Source: Collinsella stercoris DSM 13279
GTDB lineage: Bacteria > Actinomycetota > Coriobacteriia > Coriobacteriales > Coriobacteriaceae
DNA: 64,000 bases
Direction: 5' to 3'
Assembly (NCBI RefSeq): GCF_020735465.1
Contig: NZ_CP085935.1
Span: 930,001-994,000, forward strand
Position numbers and translations under genes: made by a program. Shown piece after piece: positions 17,002 to 26,265 of the stretch. Positions within the stretch are counted from its first letter, which is position 1. Each line of letters opens with the position of its first letter. Below the pieces are notes generated by a model. That model ran no database searches. It worked only from the letters and a program-made list of their open reading frames with translations, and was not told where the DNA came from.

Positions 17002-17721
17002 CTACTCCTCCGCAATGCGCACGCCCAGCAGCGTCGCCAAAGACAACGCCTGCTCGGGGCTCACGACAAGCCCGCGCAGCTCACGATAATCACCCGAGAG
17101 CACGGGCGCTTGGAAAAGGCAGGTGGAGACGTCGATGCCCGCAAGGGACGTGCCGAACACGTCGATGCGCGTCAGGTCGCAATCGGCCAAAGAGACGTGT
17201 CGAAGCTTCGCGCGCTGGAAAGCCGCCTCGCGCATGCGGCAATCGCGCAAAGCCATATGGTCGATCGACGTCTCCGATATGTTCGCAAACGACAAATCGC
17301 ACGCCGCCGCGCTGACTTGCGACAGACGCGCTTGCAGCAAGCTCAACCCCGGAGCGGAGCAGTCGCGCAGGTCGACACGGTTGAGCCACCCTTTATCCAT
17401 CGTGCAGCCAATGAAGCGGCACTGCTCAAAGCGGACATCGCGAAAGGTGCAGTCGCCAAAATCCACCTGCTCGAACAGGCAATCGCGAAAGACCGACCCC
17501 TCGAAGGTCGCCCCATTCGCGCATTCGTACGCAAGCTCGACGTCGTCCACCAGGACGCTCGAAGCATACCCGTCGCCTTCGGAGAAGACGGCGAGCAACT
17601 CGTCGTCGCCCATGCGCGCGAGCTGCGCAGCAGGGCGGGCGAATCCGGCAGGAGCTTTTGCCCCGGCATGACTGCGACCCGCCTGCCGCTCACTACTCGT
17701 TAACCGATCTTCACACGCCAT
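17002..17721 (-). CDS. Pentapeptide-repeat-like protein
   Basis: The protein is about 239 aa from ATG 17721 (MACEDRLTSS); the ribosome site is weak and the start is uncertain. From residue 70 to 190 it is built of five-residue turns: FEGSVFRDCLFEQVDFGDCTFRDVRFEQCRFIGC and later MREAAFQRAKLRHVSLADCDLTRIDVFGTSLAGIDVSTCLF. This matches the right-handed beta-helix of pentapeptide-repeat proteins, with many Cys at repeat positions. Some relatives mimic DNA and protect gyrase, but most have no known role. The C-terminus (RELRGLVVSPEQALSLATLLGV) is the usual cap found in this group. Confidence 0.78.
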   Translation of the reverse strand: MACEDRLTSSERQAGRSHAGAKAPAGFARPAAQLARMGDDELLAVFSEGDGYASSVLVDDVELAYECANGATFEGSVFRDCLFEQVDFGDCTFRDVRFEQCRFIGCTMDKGWLNRVDLRDCSAPGLSLLQARLSQVSAAACDLSFANISETSIDHMALRDCRMREAAFQRAKLRHVSLADCDLTRIDVFGTSLAGIDVSTCLFQAPVLSGDYRELRGLVVSPEQALSLATLLGVRIAEE

Positions 17722-17944
17722 GCTGTTCACCGCTCGCCTTCCATGCGCTGCACCACCCGGCACGCGCCTCGCCCTCAGCCTCTCAACATTCCGCTCCGCT
17801 TGGCAGCAGACGCAACGCCAGCACCATCATCGATTGACACGTCGCGGCCGGCATCGGTCCATGGCGTCCGAACGGACAACATGGGCCTCATCGACGCGCG
17901 CGACCGGCTACGCCTGCATCCGCAGCCCTTGCCGCGTCAGCGCC

Positions 17945-19006
17945 TCATCCGCATGTGGGGACCTCCCCGTCCCCATCTGCTCCGGCGTGCTCACCGCACA
18001 GCACGGGATCCGGCCATCCACCTCGGATCGCATCGATGATGCGCGCGCAGCGAACCGTGGCATCCAACGGCATCACGGGGCTCTCGGAGGCGCCGGCGCG
18101 TATCAGCTCGCACACGTGCGCGACTTCGCCGTAAAAGTCATCCACCTCAAGCGGCAGGTCGAGGACCTCCTCAACACCATCGCGCCGCAGCACAAGGGAC
18201 GACGGCCGGTGAAACATCGGGATGACGATATCGCCCCGCTCGCAGCGGACCGCGCACTGGACCCGATATTCCTCGCTATCCCCAGCAAAATCGAGGTGCA
18301 CCGGCACGCCGCCGACACTCGCATGTACCTCGTCCGCGATGTCGACAGCCGAGCCATCGTTGCCCGCAACCCAGCGAACGCGCGCATGCACGTCCTCGAT
18401 CTCGCCGGCAAGCAGGTCCTCGACCCAGGCCACACCGTAGCAGCCCAAGTCGTACAGGGTGCCGCCCTGCACGGGATCGAGCAGGTAGCGGCCTCTCTGG
18501 TCCCCGTACGCCAAGCGATGAGCGACGTCGATCGAGACGATGCGCCCGAGCTCCCCGCCATCCAACAGGCGCTTCACGTGCTCCCGTACGGGCGTGAAGC
18601 GCGGTTTCATGGCCTCCACGAACAACGAGCCCGAATCACGAGCAGCCGTGGCGATACGGAGCGCCTCGTCCTCTGACAGTGCGGCGGGCTTCTCGCACAG
18701 CACGGCCTTGCCGGCATGCAGCAACTTGCACGCCCATTCGGCATGCAGCCCGTGCGGCAACGCCAGATACACCGCATCGACGTCGGCATCTGAGACGAGG
18801 CGCTCGTGCGCCGCGGCGCCGCCGTCGCCCCCGCTCACATAGCAGCGGCCCGGCGCCACCGGATGCCGCTCGGCAAACGCCGCCACGCGGGCCGCGTTCC
18901 TGCCGGATACGGCAACCAGACGCGCGCCGTCGACGTGCTCCAGCGCATCGGCGAATCGATACGCGATCGTCCCCGCCCCCATGACGCCCCAGCGAATCTC
19001 ACTCAT
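17945..19006 (-). CDS. Gfo/Idh/MocA-family oxidoreductase
   Basis: The 353-aa protein starts at ATG 19006 behind GGGAGG. The Rossmann motif is [15 protein letters not shown], followed by [35 protein letters not shown], where EKP is the family catalytic Lys motif. The C-terminal alpha/beta domain follows from about residue 125. Such enzymes oxidise or reduce sugars, inositols or related compounds with NAD(P). The substrate cannot be told from sequence. A second, distinct member is encoded at 19700 on the other strand. Confidence 0.88.
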   Translation of the reverse strand: MSEIRWGVMGAGTIAYRFADALEHVDGARLVAVSGRNAARVAAFAERHPVAPGRCYVSGGDGGAAAHERLVSDADVDAVYLALPHGLHAEWACKLLHAGKAVLCEKPAALSEDEALRIATAARDSGSLFVEAMKPRFTPVREHVKRLLDGGELGRIVSIDVAHRLAYGDQRGRYLLDPVQGGTLYDLGCYGVAWVEDLLAGEIEDVHARVRWVAGNDGSAVDIADEVHASVGGVPVHLDFAGDSEEYRVQCAVRCERGDIVIPMFHRPSSLVLRRDGVEEVLDLPLEVDDFYGEVAHVCELIRAGASESPVMPLDATVRCARIIDAIRGGWPDPVLCGEHAGADGDGEVPTCG

Positions 19007-19128
19007 ACGGCCTCCCGTCCACGTTTGCCTTCGCAATCGTCATCATACCCGCCCGCACGGACATATGCCCGCGGGCACGCACCGCGCGAGCGCTTTCTTG
19101 TCACCGCGAGCTTTTGTCAGCGAGCTCT

Positions 19129-19134
19129 TATAAT
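19129..19134 (+). promoter_or_regulatory. TATAAT -10 box of the RNase H gene
   Basis: TATAAT here overlaps the in-frame ATG at 19133. If used, transcription would begin near 19141, so translation would have to start downstream, at TTG 19166 behind AAAGGA. No good -35 box is seen at 17 bp; TTGTCA occurs at the wrong distance. Confidence 0.45.
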
Positions 19135-19165
19135 GAAGGCGATACGCAACCGAAAGGACAGCTCT

Positions 19166-19654
19166 TTGAAGGTCATCGTCTATACCGACGGCTCATCGCG
19201 CGGCAATCCCGGCCCCGGGGGCTACGGCGCCGTCCTGCGCTACACCGCGCCCTCCGGCAAGCTCCACACGCTGGAGCTCTCCCGCGGCTACGACCGCACC
19301 ACGAACAACCGCATGGAGCTCTTGGGGGTCATCAGCGCGCTGGAGGCCCTCAACCGCCCCTGCGAGGTCGAGGTCCACTCCGACTCGCAGTACGTCTGCA
19401 ACGCCTTTAACCAGCACTGGGTTGAAGGGTGGATCCGCCGCGGGTGGAAGACCTCGCAGAAGAAGCCCGTCAAGAATGTGGACCTGTGGAAGCGCCTGCT
19501 GGCGGCCAAGGAACCGCACCGCGTGACCTTCCATTGGGTGAAGGGCCACGCCGGCCACGAGTTCAACGAGCGCTGCGACGAACTCGCCACCAAGGCCGCC
19601 GACGGTGCCGGACGCCTTGTCGACACCGGCTTCATCGAAGGAGAATCCGACTAA
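19166..19654 (+). CDS. rnhA: Ribonuclease HI
   Basis: The protein is about 162 aa and degrades RNA in RNA-DNA hybrids. The catalytic set is visible: Asp in [15 protein letters not shown], Glu in [11 protein letters not shown], Asp in [13 protein letters not shown] and the final Asp in [13 protein letters not shown]. The handle region [24 protein letters not shown] is present. The start is taken as TTG 19166, seven bases after AAAGGA, because the upstream ATG 19133 has no ribosome site and lies inside a likely -10 box. It is followed 45 bp later by an oxidoreductase gene. Confidence 0.9.
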   Translation: MKVIVYTDGSSRGNPGPGGYGAVLRYTAPSGKLHTLELSRGYDRTTNNRMELLGVISALEALNRPCEVEVHSDSQYVCNAFNQHWVEGWIRRGWKTSQKKPVKNVDLWKRLLAAKEPHRVTFHWVKGHAGHEFNERCDELATKAADGAGRLVDTGFIEGESD

Positions 19655-19699
19655 CGGCACACGGACCCGCACCGCGCGCCACCTGCGAAAGGACGCACC

Positions 19700-20893
19700 A
19701 TGATTCGCTTGGCAACCATCGGCACCAGCGCCATCACCAGTAGCCTGCTCGACGCCCTTACGAAAGTCGAGGGCGTCTCCTTTGTGGGCACGCTCTCTCG
19801 CGATGCCGAGCGCGCCGCCGCGTTCACCGCCAAGCACCACGGCACGCGACCCTTCGCCTCGCTCGATGAACTTACTGCCTGCATCGACGTCGATGCCGTT
19901 TACATCGGCAGCCCCAATGCGCTGCACTGCCCGCAGGCGCTCGCCTGCATCGCCGGCGGCAAGCACGTACTCGTCGAAAAGCCCTTCTGCGCCAACGCGC
20001 GTCAGGCGCGCAAGGTCTTCGCGGCGGCCGAGGCGGCGGGTGTCGTCGCACTCGAGGCCATACGCCCTTTGCACGACCCCGCCTTCCATGCGCTCAAAGA
20101 TGCGATCGCCGAGCTCGGCGCCGTTCGCCGCGCGACCCTGCGCTTTGGCAAATACTCATCGCGCTACGACGAGATCCTTGCGGGGCGCCGCACCAACATC
20201 TTCGATTGCGCCATGGCGTCGGGCTCGCTCATGGACATCGGCGTCTATACGGTCGAGCCGCTCATCGAGCTATTCGGAACGCCGCAGCGCGTGTGTGCCT
20301 CCGCGGCGCTTCTCGACGAGCAGACGCGCGAGCTCACCGGCGGTGCCCTCGACGGGGCCGGGGTCATCATGGCCTCCTATCCGGGCATGGTCGCCACCCT
20401 CCACCACTCAAAGATCACCAACGACCTTGCCAGCAGCCAAATCGAGGGCGAGCTTGGAACGCTCACTATCGAGGGCATCTCCGCGCCCTCGGCGGCGCGG
20501 CTCGACCTGCGCGTTGCGAGCACGAACGGCGATGCGGTCGTCTACTCGAGCGCCCAGACCTCCACGCGCGCCATTGAGCTGCCTCGCGCAGATAACACCA
20601 TGGCCTACGAGCTCGCGGACTTCGCCCAGGCGATCGAGGCCGTACGCGCGGGCATGCGACCCATTGAAGCGCCCGCCGGGACCTTTGGCTCCATCGGGCA
20701 TTTCCGCGACGTCACCCTCGCCTCGCTCGCCCTCATGGACGAGGCCCGCCGTCAGACCGGCGTTTCCTTCCCCGCCGACGGCGGCGAGGATGTGGAAGCA
20801 GGCACCGGTTTGGGTGCGGGCTCCGACTTCGACGCAAGCGCCGATGCGGATGCAATCGTCGATGCGGATGCAATCGCCCCGCAAGGCCGTTAG
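19700..20893 (+). CDS. Gfo/Idh/MocA-family oxidoreductase with an acidic repeat tail
   Basis: The 397-aa protein starts at ATG 19700 behind GAAAGGA. It begins with a Rossmann strand (IRLATIGTSAITSSLLDAL) and has the EKP motif in KHVLVEKPFCANARQARK. The middle matches the C-terminal dimer domain of the family (FDCAMASGSLMDIGVYTVEPL). The last 35 or so residues are low complexity (DADAIVDADAIA), from a GATGCGGATGCAATCGTC-type DNA repeat near 20850, and are probably not structured. The substrate is unknown. The acylphosphatase gene follows after ten bases. Confidence 0.86.
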   Translation: MIRLATIGTSAITSSLLDALTKVEGVSFVGTLSRDAERAAAFTAKHHGTRPFASLDELTACIDVDAVYIGSPNALHCPQALACIAGGKHVLVEKPFCANARQARKVFAAAEAAGVVALEAIRPLHDPAFHALKDAIAELGAVRRATLRFGKYSSRYDEILAGRRTNIFDCAMASGSLMDIGVYTVEPLIELFGTPQRVCASAALLDEQTRELTGGALDGAGVIMASYPGMVATLHHSKITNDLASSQIEGELGTLTIEGISAPSAARLDLRVASTNGDAVVYSSAQTSTRAIELPRADNTMAYELADFAQAIEAVRAGMRPIEAPAGTFGSIGHFRDVTLASLALMDEARRQTGVSFPADGGEDVEAGTGLGAGSDFDASADADAIVDADAIAPQGR

Positions 20894-20903
20894 GAGCACC
20901 GAA

Positions 20904-21335
20904 ATGGGACTATTTGAGAAGATGATGGGGCATGCTCGAGACTTTTCTCGCGCCATGGGCACAACGGACGAGGAAGTCGAGCACGCCGCCCGCATAAGCC
21001 CGCGCGAGGCGGAGCTCCGCACGGAGCTTGCCTACGATATCGAGCAAGGCTCCGGTCCCCGCCGGCTCGCCCTGCTCTTTAGCGGCGACGTGCAGGGCGT
21101 GGGCTTTCGCTGGACCAACCAGAGCCTCGCCCAAGACCGCCATCTCACGGGCTGGGTGAAGAACCTCCCCGACGGCACCGTGCAGATGGAGATACAGGGC
21201 CCGCCCCAAGCGCTCGCCGCGCACCTGGAGCGCATCCACGCCTACTACGCCCGCTTTGGCAACCGCATCTGGCTGGAAGCCGCCGACGACGCGGCCTGCT
21301 TGCCGAGCGACACCAACTTCGACGTGCGCTACTGA
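20904..21335 (+). CDS. Acylphosphatase-family protein with an N-terminal extension
   Basis: The 143-aa protein starts at ATG 20904 behind AGGAG. Residues 52-135 are an acylphosphatase domain: ALLFSGDVQGVGFRWTNQSLA carries the catalytic Arg, and TGWVKNLPDGTVQMEIQG carries the catalytic Asn. These enzymes hydrolyse acyl phosphates such as 1,3-bisphosphoglycerate. The first 50 residues (MGLFEKMMGHARDFSRAMG...) are extra relative to the usual 90-aa enzyme. The gene is probably cotranscribed with the oxidoreductase before it. Confidence 0.87.
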   Translation: MGLFEKMMGHARDFSRAMGTTDEEVEHAARISPREAELRTELAYDIEQGSGPRRLALLFSGDVQGVGFRWTNQSLAQDRHLTGWVKNLPDGTVQMEIQGPPQALAAHLERIHAYYARFGNRIWLEAADDAACLPSDTNFDVRY

Positions 21336-21502
21336 ACCGAACTCGAACCTCATGCCCTCTGCGTGATCACATCCATGCAGGCGCGTCTTCGCTTTAAGTA
21401 TCACATTTTCGCCATCATTTTTGTCGTGCGCCTCGCAAGGCCTTGTCAGCCCCTCTTTGTTCTGCTGAAATGCTATATGTTCAGTAGCGAAAGGAGGCCG
21501 CC

Positions 21503-21946
21503 ATGGACACGCAGACACAGCCAACCCAGCCCACGTTGCGCCGCAACACCCGCCAGCGCCAGCTGGTCCTCGATGCCGTGCGTGCGCGGTGCGACCACCC
21601 CACTGCCGAGGACGTCTATCGCGACGTCCACACCATCGATGAGCACGTGAGCCGCGGCACGGTGTATCGCAATCTCAACCTGCTCGCCGAGACGGACGTC
21701 ATCACCACCGTCAAGGCGCCGGGGGCGATGCGCTTCGACCGACGTTGCGACGGCCACAGCCACGTGGTCTGCCGTCGATGCGGCTCCGTGGCGGACACGC
21801 CGCTTCCCTACGACCCCGCCCTCGACGAGCAGGCGAGCGCCCTCACGGGCTTTGCCGTCGAGGCCCATAGCCTTGTCTTCGAGGGCCTCTGCCCCCAGTG
21901 CGCACCCAACCAGGATGCGCCTCGTGCCATCGAGGCCGAAGCATAA
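21503..21946 (+). CDS. Fur/PerR-family metalloregulator
   Basis: The 147-aa protein starts at ATG 21503 behind AAAGGAGG. The winged-helix part includes HPTAEDVYRDVHTIDEHVSRGTVYRNLNLLAETDVI. The dimerisation domain has CDGHSHVVCRRCGSVAD and a second CPQC, the two CxxC pairs of the structural zinc site. PerR-type regulators repress oxidative-stress genes in anaerobes; Fur- and Zur-type regulators control metal uptake. I cannot separate these here, though the lack of a His-rich stretch leans towards PerR. Confidence 0.86.
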   Translation: MDTQTQPTQPTLRRNTRQRQLVLDAVRARCDHPTAEDVYRDVHTIDEHVSRGTVYRNLNLLAETDVITTVKAPGAMRFDRRCDGHSHVVCRRCGSVADTPLPYDPALDEQASALTGFAVEAHSLVFEGLCPQCAPNQDAPRAIEAEA

Positions 21947-21965
21947 AGCCAGAGCCGGGGCTTAG

Positions 21966-22085
21966 AGTCGAAGAGGGAGCCTAAATTCAAGGCGTTCGCT
22001 TAGCGTCGGAGCGGGATCCTAAAGCCGAGGCGTTCGCTTGGGCTCGACGCCGATGCCAAAAGTCGAAACGTTCGCCTAACGTCTA
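21966..22085. repeat. Three degenerate tandem units of 38-40 bp after the Fur-family gene
   Basis: Successive segments starting near 21966, 22004 and 22043 share the frame GTCGnAGnnGGAnCCnAAA and end in GCGTTCGCTTRG. They lie directly downstream of the regulator stop, and the gene's last codons (GCCGAAGCATAAAGCC) resemble the phrase AAGCCGAGGC found within the units. No function was recognised. Confidence 0.45.
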
Positions 22086-22135
22086 AGCCGAGGCAAACAG
22101 TCGGAGCGGAAGCAAAAAGGAAACGCACCGCGGCC

Positions 22136-22903
22136 CTAGATGATCCCCAGCTCGACGCAGGCGTTCCAAATGCCGTCGTCATCGACGTCCGTCGTGATGT
22201 GCGTCGCGCGGTCCTTGACGACATCCCACGCGTTGCCCATGGCGACGCTCGTCCCCACCGCGTCGAACATCGTGAGGTCGTTTTCACCATCGCCAAAGGC
22301 GATCGCCTCGTCGGGCGTGATGCCCAGCCGCTCCAAGGTGGCGCGCACGCCAAAGTCCTTGCCGCCCTCGGCAGGGATGACATCGCAAAACAGCTTGTTC
22401 CAGCGAGTTGCCACCACGTGCTCGGTCTTGGAGAGGAACACGTCCTCGACCTCGGGACCGCCGAACACGTTGAACTGATACACCGGCAGCTCATAGGCCA
22501 TATCGAGCGAGCCCACCTCGTAATCGAGGCCGACCTGCCTGCCCAGCTCGACCACGAGCGGGCCGCGGTTGTTCACGAACGAGCGGACGCGCTGCATCAC
22601 GTACAGGTCGTACAGCCCCGCGCGGGCCTGCTCCACGAGCACGCGGACGTCCGCATCGTCGATATGGGCGTCACGGTACGTCCCGCGCTCGTCAAAGCAG
22701 AGTTGGCCGTTCATCGTCACGTAGGCGTCGAACACGCCCTTGAGCTCCTCCTGCATCTCCGCGACGGACCTTCCACTCGCGATGACCACGCGGATGCCCC
22801 GCGCGCGCATGAGCTCGATGGCGCGCCACGTGCTCTCCGCCACGCGATGGGTCTTAAAGCCCACGAGCGTACCGTCGATATCGAAAAATGCGGCCTTGAT
22901 CAT
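22136..22903 (-). CDS. HAD-superfamily Cof-type sugar-phosphate phosphatase
   Basis: The 255-aa protein starts at ATG 22903 behind GGGGAG. Motif I is FFDIDGTLVG, motif II is VVIASGRS, a Lys lies in the AEGGKDFGVRATLERLGI region and motif IV is AIAFGDGENDLTMFDAVGTSVAMGNA. The cap domain between motifs II and III is of the Cof (C2) type. Such enzymes dephosphorylate sugar phosphates, FMN or PLP. The exact substrate is not predictable. Confidence 0.9.
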   Translation of the reverse strand: MIKAAFFDIDGTLVGFKTHRVAESTWRAIELMRARGIRVVIASGRSVAEMQEELKGVFDAYVTMNGQLCFDERGTYRDAHIDDADVRVLVEQARAGLYDLYVMQRVRSFVNNRGPLVVELGRQVGLDYEVGSLDMAYELPVYQFNVFGGPEVEDVFLSKTEHVVATRWNKLFCDVIPAEGGKDFGVRATLERLGITPDEAIAFGDGENDLTMFDAVGTSVAMGNAWDVVKDRATHITTDVDDDGIWNACVELGII

Positions 22904-23140
22904 ATCCGCTCCCCTACTGATCTTGAGCGCCGGGCCGATCGGCCGACGCACCATAGCTGCAACATGTAAGACGCCGGAGCGCCACATGCCCGCGGTACCC
23001 GGGCACACAGGCCCCTCTGAAGTCACTCGGGCACTCTCGCCCCTCTGGCGACCCGGGGACACCGGCGCAACGCGGGCACCCGAGCCCCTCCGGAACGCCG
23101 GCGACGCAGAAACGCCCCGGCCTCCCCGACGCGACGCCCC

Positions 23141-24274
23141 CTAGAGAATCTCCAGAGCCCCGTCCTTGACCGTGAGGCCGATATCGCCCCGCAGCAAGTC
23201 GTCGATGAGCGTGCCCACCAGCTCGAAGCGCCATCCCTCGCGCAAGGGGCTCCGCTCGGGGTGATCGATGTAGTCGAGCAGCCCGTCGCGGGAGATGATG
23301 AGCGAAGTCGCGACGCCCGAGCGGTCCGACACGAGGCGAATGAGCGCATACATGAGGTCGATGACGCTCTCGAGCTCCGGGGCCGGCGTGCGGTGAGCGC
23401 GGCCGATGGAGGGCAGGTTCTCGGCGGGGCAGCGAACGCCGCGTGCGATGGCGTCGAGCGCCACCTCGACATCGCGCGCGCTCAGCTGCTCGGTACCGCG
23501 CACGGCGCGAAAGTCCTCGATGGTCTTGGGGACGCGCCGGCACAGCGCCACCAGCACCTCGTCGGACATGACCCACTTGCGGGGGATGTCCCGGTCCTCG
23601 GCGCGATGCTCGCGCCAGGCGGCGAGCTCGCGGGCGACGGCGAGCTGACGGCGCGTGCAGGCGTTGATACGCTTGACGCGCTTGAACGCGGAGCGGGGAT
23701 CGCTGCGATAGTGGGCGGGATCGGCTAGGGGCCTGATCTCATCGCGCACCCACGCGGTGCGTCCCAGGGAGTGCAGCTTGGACTCGATCACCCGGTACGC
23801 GTCGATGAGGTAGCGGACGTCGTCGACCGCATACTCGATCTGCTGGGGCGACAGCGGGCGGCGCGACCAATCCGTGAGGGACTCGGTCTTGGGCAGCGAC
23901 ACGCCGCAAAAGGAATGGACCAGATTGTGATAGGAGCACTGCGCGCGCTCGCCCAAAAATCCCGCGGCCACCTGCGTGTCGAAGATCGGCGCGGGGCACA
24001 CGCCGAGCGTATGGACCAGCACCTCCATGTCCTGCGAGCAGGCATGGAACACCTTGAGCGTATCGACGTCGGCCATGAGCTCGGCCAAGGGCGAAAGGTC
24101 GTCGATGGTCAAAGGATCGATGACCACGCACTCGTCGGGCGTCGCCACCTGCACCAGGCAGAGTTTGGCGTGGTACGTGCGCTCGCGCAAAAACTCGGTA
24201 TCGATGGCGATGGCGACATGGCAGCGCGCTCGCCCGCAAAACGCGGATAGGTCATCATATGTGGAGATGTACAT
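23141..24274 (-). CDS. rnd: Ribonuclease D
   Basis: The 377-aa protein starts at ATG 24274 (MYISTYDDLSAF) behind GGGAGA. The DEDDy exonuclease motifs are AIAIDTEFLRERTYH, VFHACSQDMEVL and YAVDDVRYLIDAY. One HRDC-like helical domain follows (ARELAAWREHRAEDRDIPRKWVMSDEVLVALCRRVP), with a second degenerate one after it. RNase D trims the 3' ends of tRNA and other small RNAs. It is divergent from the lipid kinase gene, with only 94 bp between them. Confidence 0.92.
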   Translation of the reverse strand: MYISTYDDLSAFCGRARCHVAIAIDTEFLRERTYHAKLCLVQVATPDECVVIDPLTIDDLSPLAELMADVDTLKVFHACSQDMEVLVHTLGVCPAPIFDTQVAAGFLGERAQCSYHNLVHSFCGVSLPKTESLTDWSRRPLSPQQIEYAVDDVRYLIDAYRVIESKLHSLGRTAWVRDEIRPLADPAHYRSDPRSAFKRVKRINACTRRQLAVARELAAWREHRAEDRDIPRKWVMSDEVLVALCRRVPKTIEDFRAVRGTEQLSARDVEVALDAIARGVRCPAENLPSIGRAHRTPAPELESVIDLMYALIRLVSDRSGVATSLIISRDGLLDYIDHPERSPLREGWRFELVGTLIDDLLRGDIGLTVKDGALEIL

Positions 24275-24368
24275 CTGTCTCCCAAGCTGGAGCAAACCCG
24301 CACTCGACACGGGTAGGATTACGTCATCTTGTAACTATACCCGCACTTCCGAGAACAGGGAACTCACC

Positions 24369-25280
24369 ATGCGTTGCCTCATCATCCACAACCCCGCCTC
24401 AGGCCCCCGCTCCGACGAGATCTTCGACTTCGCGCGGGCCCTTTCGCAGGCGGGCGACGAGGTGACCATGCGCTTCATCGGCGACGGCATGGAGCCCGAG
24501 AACGCCGCGGCCGACGTGCGAGAATTCGACCGCGTGGTGGTGTCGGGCGGCGACGGCACCGTTTCCAACGTGCTGGATCACATCCGCGACAGCCACGTCC
24601 CCACGCTCGTGTTCCCCTCCGGCACGGCTAACCTCTTCTTCAACAACATCGGCAACGCGCCCGAGCCCGCCGCGCTCGCCAAGGCGTGCCGCGAGGGCTG
24701 CACCAAGCGCGTCGATATGGGCGAGCTGTTCTGGAAGGCAGACGACGACAGCGTCCAGCGCCACGGCTTCATCATCATCGCCGGCACCGGCTTTGACGCC
24801 GACATCATGCACAAGGCGGAGCCCAACAAGGGCGACATGGGCGAGATCGCCTACTTCCTCTCCGCGCTCGCCACGCCCGCGCCCACCGTGGCGCACTTCA
24901 CCATCGAGCACGATGGGCAGGTTGACGAGCTGGACGGCATCGGCTGCATGGTGGGCAACACCTCCGTCATCCAAAACGACATCAACCTGTTCCCGGACTG
25001 CCGCATGGATGACGGCATGATCGACATCGCCGTGATCCAGCCCGCCAAGACCGTCGAGCTGCTGCCCACGCTGATCGCCGGCGTGCTCGATCCGGCGGGC
25101 AAGGGCCTCGGTCGCCCGCAGTTCACGCTCTTCCAGGCCAAGGAGGCGCGCATCACCTGCGAGCCCTCGCTGGGCATGGAGTTCGACGGCGAGCTCATCC
25201 ACAGCAACACCGGCGTCTTTGGCGCGCGCGTGCTGCCCCAATGCCTCGACCTGATCGTGGACGACTTCGCCAAGCTGTAG
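24369..25280 (+). CDS. Diacylglycerol/sphingosine kinase-family lipid kinase
   Basis: The 303-aa protein starts at ATG 24369 behind AGGGA. The nucleotide motif VVVSGGDGTVSNVLDHI is the DAGK catalytic signature, with IHNPASG at the N-terminus and FPSGTANLFFNNI after it, as in YegS/DgkB. A C-terminal beta-sandwich includes GCMVGNTSVIQNDINLFPDCRMDDGMIDIAVI and EFDGELI. It phosphorylates a lipid alcohol in membrane phospholipid turnover. No membrane helices are seen. Confidence 0.88.
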   Translation: MRCLIIHNPASGPRSDEIFDFARALSQAGDEVTMRFIGDGMEPENAAADVREFDRVVVSGGDGTVSNVLDHIRDSHVPTLVFPSGTANLFFNNIGNAPEPAALAKACREGCTKRVDMGELFWKADDDSVQRHGFIIIAGTGFDADIMHKAEPNKGDMGEIAYFLSALATPAPTVAHFTIEHDGQVDELDGIGCMVGNTSVIQNDINLFPDCRMDDGMIDIAVIQPAKTVELLPTLIAGVLDPAGKGLGRPQFTLFQAKEARITCEPSLGMEFDGELIHSNTGVFGARVLPQCLDLIVDDFAKL

Positions 25281-25353
25281 CCCGCCGCCGGTTTTGAGAC
25301 AGCCAGTTCGCCGGCCTCCCGCAACAAATACGAAACACTCGACGGCCGCGTTG

Positions 25354-25381
25354 TTGCATGTACACTCCAGTATGCTATAGT
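25354..25381 (+). promoter_or_regulatory. Promoter of the Trp-leader ECF transporter operon
   Basis: TTGCAT (25354-25359) and TATAGT (25376-25381) are 16 bp apart. They lie 45 bp upstream of the leader-peptide ATG at 25427, a spacing typical of attenuated amino acid operons. Confidence 0.65.
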
Positions 25382-25426
25382 GCCTAGCCATCACAGGAAC
25401 CCGAGATCCCGAAAGGAGCCATCGCC

Positions 25427-25498
25427 ATGAAGAAGAACATCGCCCTCTCCCTCAACAACTGGTGGTGGCATGGCGCGTTTTCGGCCGGTCGACGGTGA
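25427..25498 (+). CDS. Tryptophan-rich leader peptide (attenuator sensor)
   Basis: A 23-codon frame begins at ATG 25427 behind GAAAGGAG and encodes MKKNIALSLNNWWWHGAF followed by SAGRR and a TGA stop. Three consecutive Trp codons just past the middle are the mark of a trp-type leader peptide. Ribosome stalling there at low charged tRNA-Trp would favour an antiterminator over the terminator at 25537-25565. Placement in front of an ECF transporter, not trp biosynthesis genes, suggests control of uptake of tryptophan or a precursor. Confidence 0.85.
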   Translation: MKKNIALSLNNWWWHGAFSAGRR

Positions 25499-25536
25499 GT
25501 CCTCGCACGCACATACCACTTAGGTACGTTTTATGA

Positions 25537-25565
25537 GGCCTCCGGTTTGACCGGGGGCCTTTTTC
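25537..25565 (+). terminator. Attenuator terminator after the Trp leader peptide
   Basis: AGGCCTCCGG (25537-25546) pairs with CCGGGGGCCT (25552-25561) around TTTGA, with one T-G wobble, and runs into five T residues. It lies 39 nt after the leader stop and 86 nt before the ECF S-component ATG, where a transcription attenuator should be. Confidence 0.85.
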
Positions 25566-25650
25566 TATGCCCCCTCGCGTCATGCACCCGAGCACCCATC
25601 TCGCCAACAGCGATCACACCATCCAACACTCATGTACTAAGGAGCACACC

Positions 25651-26232
25651 ATGTCCCAGAACGCATCCGCACAGCCTTCCGGAACCGCCCGCACCGTCGC
25701 CGCCACCGAGCGCGGGGGCCTCGACATCAAGAGCCTCGTCCTGCTCGCCGTCCTGCTCGCCGCGGGCTTTATCCTCAACTTCACCGTCGGCAAGGCGATC
25801 TCCACCATCTCGGGCGGCGCCATCGCTCCCGAGTTCATCATCTCGGCGTTCTGCCTCGCCATTCTCGTCATCCGGCCGAGCGTGCCCCAGGCGCTCATCA
25901 TCGGCCTGATCTCCGCCGCGGTCATCCAGGTGACCACCACGTCGCCCGGCATCGACTTCGTGGCCGAGGGCGTCGCCGCTATCGTCATGGCGCTCATCGT
26001 CAAGGCGGGCATGCGCACCGCGGCGAAGGCCGTGACCCCCGTCGTGGGCACGTTCGTCACCACCTTCCTCTCCGGGTTCATCTTCATGCTCATCAAGATG
26101 GCCCTCATGGGCTTTGCCACCGAGCTCGCCGCCGTCATGATGCCCGTCATCGCCCTCACCGCCGTCTTCAACGCTATCCTCGTCGGCGCGCTGTACCCGC
26201 CCATCAAGAAGGCCCTCGACCTGAACGACTAG
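25651..26232 (+). CDS. ECF transporter substrate-binding S component, probably tryptophan-related
   Basis: The 193-aa protein starts at ATG 25651 behind AAGGAG. After a 28-residue soluble start it has five or six hydrophobic segments (SLVLLAVLLAAGFILNFTVG, FIISAFCLAILVI, ALIIGLISAAVIQV and others) and the TrpP-like run VTTTSPGIDFVAEGVAAI. S components bind a vitamin or small nutrient and are powered by the T and A subunits encoded next to it. The Trp leader peptide upstream suggests that the ligand is tryptophan or a close relative. That part is inference. Confidence 0.82.
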   Translation: MSQNASAQPSGTARTVAATERGGLDIKSLVLLAVLLAAGFILNFTVGKAISTISGGAIAPEFIISAFCLAILVIRPSVPQALIIGLISAAVIQVTTTSPGIDFVAEGVAAIVMALIVKAGMRTAAKAVTPVVGTFVTTFLSGFIFMLIKMALMGFATELAAVMMPVIALTAVFNAILVGALYPPIKKALDLND

Positions 26233-26265
26233 CCCCTCGGCGTGAACGACGAGCGAAAGGACCAC

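Noticed and set aside
25427..25565. T-box riboswitch before the ECF operon
   Set aside because: No T-box consensus or specifier stem was seen, whereas a ribosome-bound leader peptide with three Trp codons is explicit.
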